10,518 nucleotides of DNA from Dehalococcoidia bacterium (GTDB lineage: Bacteria; Chloroflexota; Dehalococcoidia; Tepidiformales; Tepidiformaceae). The stretch is from NCBI GenBank assembly GCA_007126855.1, contig SLAK01000036.1, positions 1 through 10,518 on the forward strand, written 5' to 3'. A model generated the notes under the pieces. It saw only the letters and a list, made by a program, of their open reading frames with translations. It was not told the origin of the DNA and made no database searches. Every line of letters starts with the position of its first letter. Within the stretch, counting starts at the first letter, position 1. Both the position numbers and the translations under genes were made by a program. This document shows positions 1-5,937 of the stretch, in pieces.

Positions 1-1188
1 GTGGTCGCCGCCATCGCAGTTGGCGGCGGATTCCTCATCAAGCGCCAGCAGGACGAGGACGCCATCCGCGCCGCCACGCCTCCCGAGCCGGAAGCCCCGC
101 GCGAAGAGCCCATGACCCCCGAGCGCGTCATCAAGTCCATGATGATCGACCCGCTCGAGGTCGAAGTCGGCTATGGCCTCATCCCCATCGTCGACGAATC
201 TGCCGGTGGTGGCCTCCTCCGGCGCATCACCATGATCCGCCGCCAGCTCGCTCTCGAAATGGGCCTGGTCCTCCCAACCGTGCGGGTGCGCGACAACCTC
301 CAGCACCCGCCCAACACCTACGTCGTCAAGCTCCGCGGCGTCGAAATCGCCCGCGGCACACTCATGCCCGGCCAGTTCCTGGCCATGGATCCCGGCACCG
401 CCGAGGGCGAGGTCCCCGGTACCGAGACTGTCGAGCCCGCTTTTGGCCTGCCCGCACGCTGGATCACCGCCGCCAGCCGCGAACGCGCCGAACTGCTCGG
501 CTATACCGTCGTTGACGCGGAATCGGTCCTCGCGACTCACCTTACCGAGCTGGTGAAACGCTTCGCGCCCGACCTGCTTAGCCGCCAGGACACCCAGAAC
601 CTGCTGGAAAACCTGCGCGCCGAATACCCGGCGCTCGTCGACGACCTGGTGCCGTCAACGCTCACGGTCGGCGAAGTCCAGGAGGTCCTCCAGAACCTGC
701 TCGCCGAACGCGTCTCCATCCGCGACCTGGTCACCATCTGCGAGACTCTGGCCACCCACGCCCGCACAACGCGCGATATCGACCTGCTCACCGAATACGC
801 CCGCACCGCCCTCGCGCGGCAAATCAGCAAGCAATACGCCGATGACGAATCCGTCCTGCGTGTCATCACCGTCGGCCCGCGCACCGAGGAAGACATCGCA
901 AACGCCATCCAGCACACCGAACACGGCAACACCATCGCCATGGCCCCGTGGGAGGTGCAACGCCTGCTTGGCGTCATCGGCAGCGAAATCGAACGCATCG
1001 CCGCCAGCGGCCACGACCCTGTGATCCTGTGCTCATCGCGCATCCGGCTCGCCTTGCGCCGGCTGCTCGAACGGCGCCTGCCAAATGTCGCCGTCCTCGC
1101 TTTCAGCGAGGTGATCCCGCAGGTCACGGTCGAAGCTGTCGGCAACGTGGAGGTGAACGTTGGAAACGAAGCGGTTCATAGGGAATGA
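1..1188 (+). CDS. flhA: Flagellar export gate protein FlhA, C-terminal part (5' truncated by window)
   Basis: FlhA forms the nonameric membrane gate of the flagellar type III secretion system. Its cytosolic domain docks substrates and chaperone-substrate complexes such as FlgN-FlgK. The frame is open from base 1. The visible 395 residues begin in what looks like the end of the last membrane helix (residues 1-13, hydrophobic and Gly/Ala-rich, then KRQQ). A charged, proline-rich linker (about 15-40) and the full cytosolic domain follow. Family landmarks are a Gly-Tyr-Gly-Leu stretch near 57-60, the GYTVVDAESVLATHL block at 167-181, a NLLxxL helix at 200-205, and the SEVIPQVTVEAVG tail at 369-381. 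The family is usually near 700 residues, so roughly 300 (the membrane part) lie upstream. The GTG at base 1 is in frame but is almost certainly internal rather than the true start. The 3' end overlaps flhF by 29 bases, indicating an operon. Identification is firm from the conserved cytosolic blocks. Confidence 0.95.
   Translation: MVAAIAVGGGFLIKRQQDEDAIRAATPPEPEAPREEPMTPERVIKSMMIDPLEVEVGYGLIPIVDESAGGGLLRRITMIRRQLALEMGLVLPTVRVRDNLQHPPNTYVVKLRGVEIARGTLMPGQFLAMDPGTAEGEVPGTETVEPAFGLPARWITAASRERAELLGYTVVDAESVLATHLTELVKRFAPDLLSRQDTQNLLENLRAEYPALVDDLVPSTLTVGEVQEVLQNLLAERVSIRDLVTICETLATHARTTRDIDLLTEYARTALARQISKQYADDESVLRVITVGPRTEEDIANAIQHTEHGNTIAMAPWEVQRLLGVIGSEIERIAASGHDPVILCSSRIRLALRRLLERRLPNVAVLAFSEVIPQVTVEAVGNVEVNVGNEAVHRE
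1149..1162 (+). promoter_or_regulatory. Ribosome binding site deciding the TTG start of flhF
   Basis: GGAGG at 1149-1153 lies 6 bases before TTG at 1160-1162, all inside the 3' end of flhA. The flhF frame has a TGA stop at 1154-1156, so TTG is the first usable initiation codon, and it yields the conserved FlhF N-terminus. Confidence 0.8.
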
Positions 1189-2482
1189 CCTCAAGCGCCT
1201 GTACGTGCGCATCCGCAAGGAAATCGGCCCCGATGCCATCATCGTCCGCACGCGCAGCCTGCTGCGCGAAGGGGATGAGCCCCTCATCGAGATCCTGGCT
1301 ACGCAGGACGACGGTCAGCTCGGGCTCCCCCCGCAATTGCAGCGCTCGATGGTGGAGTCCGTCCTCGCACACGTGAGCCCCTCGCCCACCGTCGGCGATT
1401 TGGAGGACTACGTGGCGCGCGATGGCCTCCACGATGGTGCATCGAACATCCGGCCGATGACCTTCCCCCGGCTCGAGGACACGGAATTCGACGGCGAGCC
1501 GCTTCCGGAAGGGCCCGACGGATTCGACGAAGCACAGCTGCTCGATCAGCTCGCCGCCGAGCTCGAGCGCCGTGTCGAGGACAACCCGGCCCTTCGTATC
1601 CCGCCCGCCCTCACCAGCAACCCGTCCGCCCTCGAAGAGGACGCCGCCGATCCGTTGCCTGGGCCCGAGTTCAATCTGGCCTTTCAACCTGAACCAGACC
1701 TGCCTGCCGCGCCGGCCTTCGAGCCGGCCTTTGGCCCCGCCGGCATGCGCGATCTCCTCCGCCACGCCGGCCTCAGCGATCTGGCAGTTGAAACGGTGTT
1801 GCAGCTTTCGCCAGACGAGACGGAAGCCGCACGCGCTGTTGCGCACGCCCTGGAGCAAGGCCGCACACACTACCCCGCTGAAACGGATACCACGGTTATC
1901 AGCGTCCAGGGCCCGGCGCGCTCCGGCCGCACCACCGCGCTCCTCCGCATGGCGCTCGACTGCGTGGAAGCTGGCCGTCCCGCTGCGCTGGCCTGGGCAG
2001 ACCAGGGCAGTCCCGGCGCCGGCGAACAGGTGGCTTCATTCGCCGCACAGCTTGGCATCCCCTTCCACGATGGCCGCGATGTCGCCAGCATCGGCCGCTT
2101 CGCGAAACGGGCGAAGCGCGGCACCTGCGTCTTCGTCGATGTCGCCGCCGGGCCCTGGCGGATGCCGCTGCCCGTCGGGGTGCGCCACTTCCGCTACCTT
2201 GCCGCGCCGGCCGACTGGGAACCCGAAACCCTCCTGCGCGAACTCGATGGGTTCGACCCGAGAGCCTTCAGCGGGCTCATCCCAACCTTCGCCGACCAGG
2301 CCCGCGATCCTGCCGGCCTCATCGACTACGCGCTCACCAGCGGGCTCGGGCTCGCCTTCTTCTCCGCCGGCGGCGACCCTTCCACCGGCATCACCGTCGC
2401 CGACCCCTTCATGCTCGCCTCAGGGGCTTTCACTACCGCAACAGGGGGCACAACCGATGTCCGCATCACACGCTCCACGTAA
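1160..2482 (+). CDS. flhF: FlhF-like SRP-type GTPase family protein with degraded G motifs
   Basis: FlhF is an SRP-family GTPase that sets flagellar position and number. The N-terminus (METKRFIGNDLKRLYVRIRKE, then GPDAIIVRTRSL near 23-34) matches the FlhF start pattern. A long acidic, Pro/Ala-rich linker runs from about 70 to 190, a helical N-like region from 195 to 235, and the G domain from about 243 to 425. The nucleotide motifs are altered. The P-loop reads GPARSGRT (251-258), so Arg257 stands where Walker A lysine is expected. The segment normally DTYRxxAxEQL reads ADQGSPGAGEQV (280-291). G3 DTAG reads DVAAG (327-331). G4 TKxD appears as TFAD (376-379). G5-like FFSAGG (400-405) remains. 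Length (440 aa) is normal. The start is TTG: an in-frame TGA at 1154-1156 excludes anything further upstream, and GGAGG sits 6 bases away. The gene lies between flhA, which it overlaps, and a PilZ gene; no flhG follows. The FlhF family call rests on position, N-terminus and G-domain layout. Loss of GTP hydrolysis is inference. Confidence 0.85.
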   Translation: METKRFIGNDLKRLYVRIRKEIGPDAIIVRTRSLLREGDEPLIEILATQDDGQLGLPPQLQRSMVESVLAHVSPSPTVGDLEDYVARDGLHDGASNIRPMTFPRLEDTEFDGEPLPEGPDGFDEAQLLDQLAAELERRVEDNPALRIPPALTSNPSALEEDAADPLPGPEFNLAFQPEPDLPAAPAFEPAFGPAGMRDLLRHAGLSDLAVETVLQLSPDETEAARAVAHALEQGRTHYPAETDTTVISVQGPARSGRTTALLRMALDCVEAGRPAALAWADQGSPGAGEQVASFAAQLGIPFHDGRDVASIGRFAKRAKRGTCVFVDVAAGPWRMPLPVGVRHFRYLAAPADWEPETLLRELDGFDPRAFSGLIPTFADQARDPAGLIDYALTSGLGLAFFSAGGDPSTGITVADPFMLASGAFTTATGGTTDVRITRST

Positions 2483-3155
2483 GAATCCGTTGCAGGGAGA
2501 GGGCCTGGTCCCTGGCCTCAGACTGCAATTGGAGTTGAACGTGGGGAATCGCAGCGAGACCTACAGCTCCTGCGTCGAGGAGATCGGCGGCGACAGCCTG
2601 GGCATCCTCGTGCCCATGGTGCGCCTCAAGCGCAGGCCCCTGCCCGTCGGCGCCGTGGTCCGCGCCTCCTACATGTTCAATAACCGGCAGCGCCGCTTCG
2701 TCACCGAGGTCGTCGGCCACAGCCGCGACGGCCTCGTTGACTACCTCCGGATGCCCGCCCGGGTCGAAGACGCCGACCGGCGCCGCTTCTTCCGCCTCGA
2801 AACCTCACTGCAGCCTCGCGAGCTCTTCCGCCTGGTCGTCGACTCTGCGGAAAATGGCGCCGAAACCCCCGTGGCCATCGATGGCACCGTCATCGATATC
2901 AGCGAAGGCGGCCTCTGCTTCACCACCCGCGCCCACGTCACCGATGGTGAGCGCCTGGGCGTGCAGCTCGAGCTGCCGCAGGCCGGCGCCCTCAATGCCC
3001 GGCTCAAGGTCACCTCGGTCGAACTGCCCCGCGACCGCCAGCTGAACCGGAGAATTCACTGCAAATTCACCCACCTGACCCGGCGCGACCAGGATCTCAT
3101 CGCTAGGTTTCTTATGAAGCGTCAACTCGAACTTCGCCGGCGAGGTGCGCTGTGA
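2457..3155 (+). CDS. YcgR-like flagellar brake protein, PilZ domain (c-di-GMP binding)
   Basis: This 232-residue cytosolic protein has the two-part layout of YcgR/MotI-type proteins. A beta-rich N-terminal domain (about 18-98, beginning GLVPGLRLQLELNVG) precedes a PilZ domain (about 105-220). Both c-di-GMP signatures are intact: RRRFFR at 108-113 (the RxxxR arginine motif just before the barrel) and DISEGG at 147-152 (the [D/N]xSxxG motif). In this family, c-di-GMP-bound protein acts on the motor or stator to slow swimming; action here is inferred. The ATG at 2457 was chosen because AGGGGG lies 8 bases upstream (2443-2448). The same frame stays open much further upstream, but that extension is Ser/Pro/Arg-rich out-of-frame reading of flhF. 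The gene overlaps flhF by 26 bases and the next gene by 4 (GTGA), so it is translationally coupled on both sides. It occupies the place where flhG often follows flhF. Confidence 0.88.
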   Translation: MSASHAPRKNPLQGEGLVPGLRLQLELNVGNRSETYSSCVEEIGGDSLGILVPMVRLKRRPLPVGAVVRASYMFNNRQRRFVTEVVGHSRDGLVDYLRMPARVEDADRRRFFRLETSLQPRELFRLVVDSAENGAETPVAIDGTVIDISEGGLCFTTRAHVTDGERLGVQLELPQAGALNARLKVTSVELPRDRQLNRRIHCKFTHLTRRDQDLIARFLMKRQLELRRRGAL

Positions 3156-3430
3156 CTCTCCAACCGTTTCAGCTCGCCCGATACGGCGTCTATCTCGCGC
3201 TTGCCCTTGCGGCCATCAGCGTGTTTCTCGCGCACAACGCAGGGAATGCGCTCGATGTCGCGCTGATGCGGGCGTTGCTCGTGTTTGTGTTCTTCACTGC
3301 CATAGCCTTTGGCGCCGAAGCTGTCATCCACAGCGCCCCGGCCCAGGCTCCCGCAAGGCCCTCCCGGCAACGGACGGCGGAACCCGAACACGAAACTCCA
3401 GAACACTCCACGGAGGGTGAAGCTGAATGA
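3152..3430 (+). CDS. Small unknown protein with two predicted membrane helices
   Basis: I do not recognise a family for this 92-residue protein. Two hydrophobic segments, about residues 11-28 (YGVYLALALAAISVFLAH) and 38-58 (LMRALLVFVFFTAIAFGAEAV), should span the membrane as a hairpin with a short polar turn. A hydrophilic tail (60-92) follows, rich in Pro, Arg and Glu and ending in an acidic stretch, probably disordered. It starts with GTG at 3152, inside the stop of the PilZ gene (GTGA overlap), with a purine-rich GCGAGGTG just upstream. It ends in an ATGA overlap with fliA, where GGAGGG (3412-3417) within this gene serves as the fliA ribosome binding site. The tight coupling on both sides and the normal codon pattern argue that it is real. 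The location between a c-di-GMP effector and the flagellar sigma factor suggests a membrane partner of the motor or export apparatus, but that is only context. Confidence 0.75.
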   Translation: MTLQPFQLARYGVYLALALAAISVFLAHNAGNALDVALMRALLVFVFFTAIAFGAEAVIHSAPAQAPARPSRQRTAEPEHETPEHSTEGEAE

Positions 3431-4179
3431 GCCGAACTAGCGCTGCCGCTGTCCGCGAACCATCACCAATCCCCGCTGATCGGGATGCTGCCATTCAGCA
3501 ATACGCGCCGCTCGTGAAATACGTTGTCGGCCGTCTCGCCATCGGCCTCCCCGCAATCCTCGATTACGAGGACATCCTCAGCTATGGCACCATCGGGCTC
3601 ATCGAAGCCCTCGACCGCTACGACAGCAGCAAGGGCGTCAAGTTCGAAACCTACGCCATTAGCCGCATCCGCGGCGCCATCATCGATGCCCTGCGCGCGC
3701 TCGATCGTCTGCCGCGCTCCGTCCGTCAGAAAGCCAAGAAGATCGAGCAAATCACCCTCGAACTTACTCGGGATCTCGACCGCGAACCGACCGAGGAAGA
3801 AATCGCCAATGCCCTGGGCATGACACTGGCCCAGTACAACAAGGCCCTCGTCGATTCGAGCTGGGTCACCGTCTCCCTCGACGGCCTGCTCGAACGCGAC
3901 GACGACGGCGAAGGCTCATCCCAGGAAGTTCCCGCCGACCCCGACGAAGAGGACTTCACCGAACGGCTCGAAAAACGCCAGGCCGTCGAAGAACTCACCG
4001 ATGCCGTGAAAACCCTGCCCGAGCGCGAATGGCTCATCATCAGCCTCTACTACAAGGACGAAATGACCATGAAGGAAATCGCCCAGATCCTGGAGATTTC
4101 CGAATCCCGCGTGTGCCAGCTCCATGGCCGCGCCATCAGCCGCCTGCGGACACGCCTGGCCACCCAGCGTGCCGCCTGA
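3427..4179 (+). CDS. fliA: Flagellar sigma factor FliA/SigD (sigma-28)
   Basis: This is an RNA polymerase sigma factor of the FliA/WhiG type that directs transcription of late flagellar genes. At 250 residues it has the usual length. Region 2 spans about 22-95, with YAPLVKYVVGRLA (26-38), DYEDILSYGTIGLIEALDRYD (46-66) and the core-binding/-10 recognition block KGVKFETYAISRIRGAIIDALR (69-90). Region 3 (about 96-150) includes RLPRSVRQKAKKIEQ and the EPTEEEIANALGMT helix. An acidic linker runs from 155 to 180. Region 4 (about 185-245) holds the helix-turn-helix EMTMKEIAQILEISESRVCQLHGRAISRLR. The ATG overlaps the preceding stop (ATGA), and GGAGGG at 3412-3417 gives a 9-base spacing. Its antagonist FlgM is encoded about 2.5 kb downstream on the same strand, apparently in the same operon. 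The gene layout resembles Bacillus sigD, which also lies after flhF and immediately before swrB. Confidence 0.97.
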   Translation: MSRTSAAAVREPSPIPADRDAAIQQYAPLVKYVVGRLAIGLPAILDYEDILSYGTIGLIEALDRYDSSKGVKFETYAISRIRGAIIDALRALDRLPRSVRQKAKKIEQITLELTRDLDREPTEEEIANALGMTLAQYNKALVDSSWVTVSLDGLLERDDDGEGSSQEVPADPDEEDFTERLEKRQAVEELTDAVKTLPEREWLIISLYYKDEMTMKEIAQILEISESRVCQLHGRAISRLRTRLATQRAA

Positions 4180-4192
4180 CCGGAGATACACC

Positions 4193-4537
4193 ATGACCGA
4201 CGCCGTGGTTCTGCTCGCCATCTCGCAGTTGATTTGCCTTGCCGGCCTCGGTTACCTCTATGCCCGGCTCCGGGCCCTCCAGCGCGAACTCGCGCCGGCT
4301 TCCCCACGCGTCGTCCGCCGCACCCTCCCCTTGCGTGAGGAACGCGTCCCGCCGCCGGCGCTGACCAGGCCGCACCATAGTCCGGCCCCCGCCGCTGCGC
4401 CCTCGAACGACCTGGGCGCGCTCGTCACACGCATGAATGAACTGGGCGTGGACATCCCCGCCCTCGCCCGCCGTATGCGCCGCAGCGAAGACGAAATCCG
4501 CATGTTGCTTCGTGACGAAGGAGTGATTGCCCGATGA
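4193..4537 (+). CDS. Small membrane-anchored SwrB/DUF6115-like protein
   Basis: The protein has 114 residues. An N-terminal membrane helix (about 4-23, VVLLAISQLICLAGLGYLYA) is followed by a basic helix (24-32) and a Pro/Arg-rich linker (35-70). A short C-terminal helical domain (about 73-108) contains DIPALARRMRRSEDEIRMLL, which reads like a helix-turn-helix. This anchor-linker-small-helical-tail plan, together with its position directly after the sigma factor gene, matches SwrB (YlxL) of Bacillus and the DUF6115 proteins of Clostridia. The C-terminal motif also resembles the small DUF2802 proteins of some proteobacterial flagellar operons. SwrB promotes assembly of the flagellar secretion apparatus in Bacillus; a similar role here is inference, and sequence identity looks low. 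ATG 4193 has GGAG at 4182-4185. The frame is open further upstream, but only as an out-of-frame reading of fliA. The 3' end overlaps the next gene by ATGA. Confidence 0.7.
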   Translation: MTDAVVLLAISQLICLAGLGYLYARLRALQRELAPASPRVVRRTLPLREERVPPPALTRPHHSPAPAAAPSNDLGALVTRMNELGVDIPALARRMRRSEDEIRMLLRDEGVIAR

Positions 4538-5172
4538 TGCGTACGCGAACGCTTGCGCTGCTCCCGCTCCTCGTCCTTGCGCTGGTCGCCATTGCCGCTG
4601 CCGGCGCACTGACGGCGCGCGCCAACGGCGTGCCGCAGCTCGTCAAGCTCGAATACATCCCGGGCGTATCCAACTTCGGCCCGCGGGATGCCGAAGGCGT
4701 GCTCGAATTCAGCTTCGCCGAACGCTATGCGCGCGCCTCTGTGAAAAACCTCGTCCCCGAACCCGGCTATACCTACGAAGGCTGGATGAAGAACGACGAG
4801 GGGAACGCCTTCGCAGTCGGCACCTTCGACATCGACGCCGACGGCATCGGCTCCCTGGAAAGCCGCCTGGACGCCCTCGATAGCTACGACTACAACCTCT
4901 TCGTCGTCGCCGCGCGTGGCCAGGGCGACCCGGCCGGCGAACTGCCGGACAACATCGCCATCGGCGGCACCTTCACCGTCATCGAGGCCCCTGGCGAGGG
5001 GACCACACCATCGCCCGCCGATACCCGCCCCAACCTGCTTCCGGAAACTGGTGCGCCAGCCGGTTCCGGCGGCATCGACCCGGTCTGGGGCGCATTCACC
5101 GCCATGACCGTCGCCGGCCTGCTCATAGTCGTTTTCGGCTTCATTCGCAAAAGGAGGTCCGCCAGTGATTAA
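4534..5172 (+). CDS. Exported protein with LPETG cell-wall sorting signal, RskA-like domain
   Basis: This is a 212-residue predicted surface protein. It has an N-terminal signal peptide (MMRTR, a hydrophobic core at about 7-27, and a likely cut near ALTARA-N at 25-31). An extracellular beta-rich domain follows (about 35-150), and a Pro/Thr-rich spacer (153-168). The C-terminus is laid out like a sortase substrate: LPETG at 169-173, a hydrophobic helix at about 185-204 and a basic tail with RKRR at 205-208. The stretch around 72-148 (PEPGYTYEGWMKNDEG, AVGTFDIDADGIG, NLFVVAA, then GGTF) resembles the C-terminal extracellular domain of RskA-type anti-sigma factors. No N-terminal zinc-binding anti-sigma domain is present. 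Two start codons are adjacent (4534 and 4537); AAGGAG at 4518-4523 fits both. The gene overlaps its neighbours at both ends, and its last codons carry the ribosome binding site for the rod gene. No sortase gene is visible here. Anchoring to wall is inferred; the helix could simply be a retained membrane anchor. Its role in the flagellum is unknown. Confidence 0.8.
   Translation: MMRTRTLALLPLLVLALVAIAAAGALTARANGVPQLVKLEYIPGVSNFGPRDAEGVLEFSFAERYARASVKNLVPEPGYTYEGWMKNDEGNAFAVGTFDIDADGIGSLESRLDALDSYDYNLFVVAARGQGDPAGELPDNIAIGGTFTVIEAPGEGTTPSPADTRPNLLPETGAPAGSGGIDPVWGAFTAMTVAGLLIVVFGFIRKRRSASD
5151..5167 (+). promoter_or_regulatory. Strong ribosome binding site for the GTG-start rod gene
   Basis: AAGGAGGT at 5151-5158 is a full anti-16S match, 6 bases before GTG at 5165-5167. 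It lies inside the RKRR-coding tail of the LPETG gene, whose TAA is at 5170-5172. The two genes therefore overlap by 8 bases and are probably translationally coupled. Confidence 0.85.
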
Positions 5173-5935
5173 GGGCCTGTATTCCGCGCACTCAGCCATG
5201 GCATCCGCCTGGGAATACCAGGAAGTCCTGGCCAACAACATCGCCAACGCCAACACCGCTGGCTTCCGCCGCGAAGTCGCTGCGCACCAGTCCTTCGACG
5301 ATGTGCTGCTCACCCAGCAGGCGCCCACGCCCGCTCCGCTCAGCGCCCGGGTGCAGGCCATCGTCGGCCAGATAGGCACCGGCAAGTTCATCGCCGAGTT
5401 CCAGACCGACTTCTCCGGCGGCTCCCTCCAGGCCACCGGCCAGGAGCTCGACCTGGCTATCGAACAGGGCTTCTTCGCCGTCGAGGGCCCGGAAGGCGAG
5501 ACCTTCTACACCCGCAACGGCCGCTTCGACCGTGACGCCAATGGCATGCTGGTCACCAGTCACGGCTACCTCGTGCTCGATGACGCGGGCGGACCAATCG
5601 TCCTTCCGGATGGTGCGGTCCGCGTCGAACGCGATGGCTCCATCTTCGTCGGCGACGACCCCGACGGTGGCCCCGTCGCCCAGCTTGCCATCCTCGACTT
5701 CCCGCCCGCCGGACTCGAACGGGCCGGCGAAGCCTACTTCATCACAGACGCTGAAGGCCTGCCCGTCGAGGGCAACATCCTCCAGGGTTTCCTCGAAGGA
5801 TCCAACACCAACATGACCGAAGAGCTCACCACTCTGCTCACGGTTCAGCGCGTCTACCAGGCTAACCAGGCATTGCTTTCCAGCCTGGATGACACGCTCG
5901 ACACCGCCACGGGTGAGCTCGGGAGGATGAGCTAA
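5165..5935 (+). CDS. flgF: Flagellar basal-body rod protein, FlgF-like (first of a tandem pair)
   Basis: This 256-residue protein belongs to the FlgF/FlgG rod-hook family, exported without a cleaved signal peptide to build the axial rod. The N-terminal helix carries the family motif VLANNIANANTAGFRRE (21-37). The central part has LDLAIEQGFFAVEGPEGETFYTRNG (residues 95-119) and DRDANGMLVTSHGYLVL (122-138). The C-terminal helix is LEGSNTNMTEELTTLLTVQRVYQANQALLSS (210-240). The segment QLAILDFPPAGLERAGEAYF (173-192) fits FlgF-type rather than FlgG-type proteins, so I call this the proximal member, equivalent to Bacillus FlhO. The start is GTG with a perfect Shine-Dalgarno. It is followed after 2 bases by a second family member. 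No flgH or flgI gene lies nearby, which fits a monoderm. The exact FlgF versus FlgG naming is uncertain; the family assignment is not. Confidence 0.9.
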   Translation: MIKGLYSAHSAMASAWEYQEVLANNIANANTAGFRREVAAHQSFDDVLLTQQAPTPAPLSARVQAIVGQIGTGKFIAEFQTDFSGGSLQATGQELDLAIEQGFFAVEGPEGETFYTRNGRFDRDANGMLVTSHGYLVLDDAGGPIVLPDGAVRVERDGSIFVGDDPDGGPVAQLAILDFPPAGLERAGEAYFITDAEGLPVEGNILQGFLEGSNTNMTEELTTLLTVQRVYQANQALLSSLDDTLDTATGELGRMS

Positions 5936-5937
5936 CC

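Noticed and set aside
1..3. GTG at base 1 as the start of a short FlhA-C protein
   Set aside because: The first residues read as the end of the last FlhA membrane helix, so the gene simply continues from upstream of the window.
1572..2456. Upstream in-frame extension of the PilZ gene by about 295 codons
   Set aside because: The extension is Ser/Pro/Arg-rich out-of-frame reading of flhF. The ATG at 2457 has a good ribosome binding site and gives the normal family length.
5017..5024. GCCGATAC, 7 of 8 match to the sigma-28 -10 element, upstream of flgF
   Set aside because: No TAAA-like -35 at 15 bases upstream (GGGG instead), and it is explained by Ala-Asp-Thr codons in the LPETG gene.
4258..5436. 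Long minus-strand open frame (392 codons) opposite the SwrB-like, LPETG and flgF genes
   Set aside because: It lies antisense to genes with recognisable domains, has Ser/Arg/Ala-skewed composition and no family motif. Long antisense frames are expected in GC-rich DNA with biased third positions.
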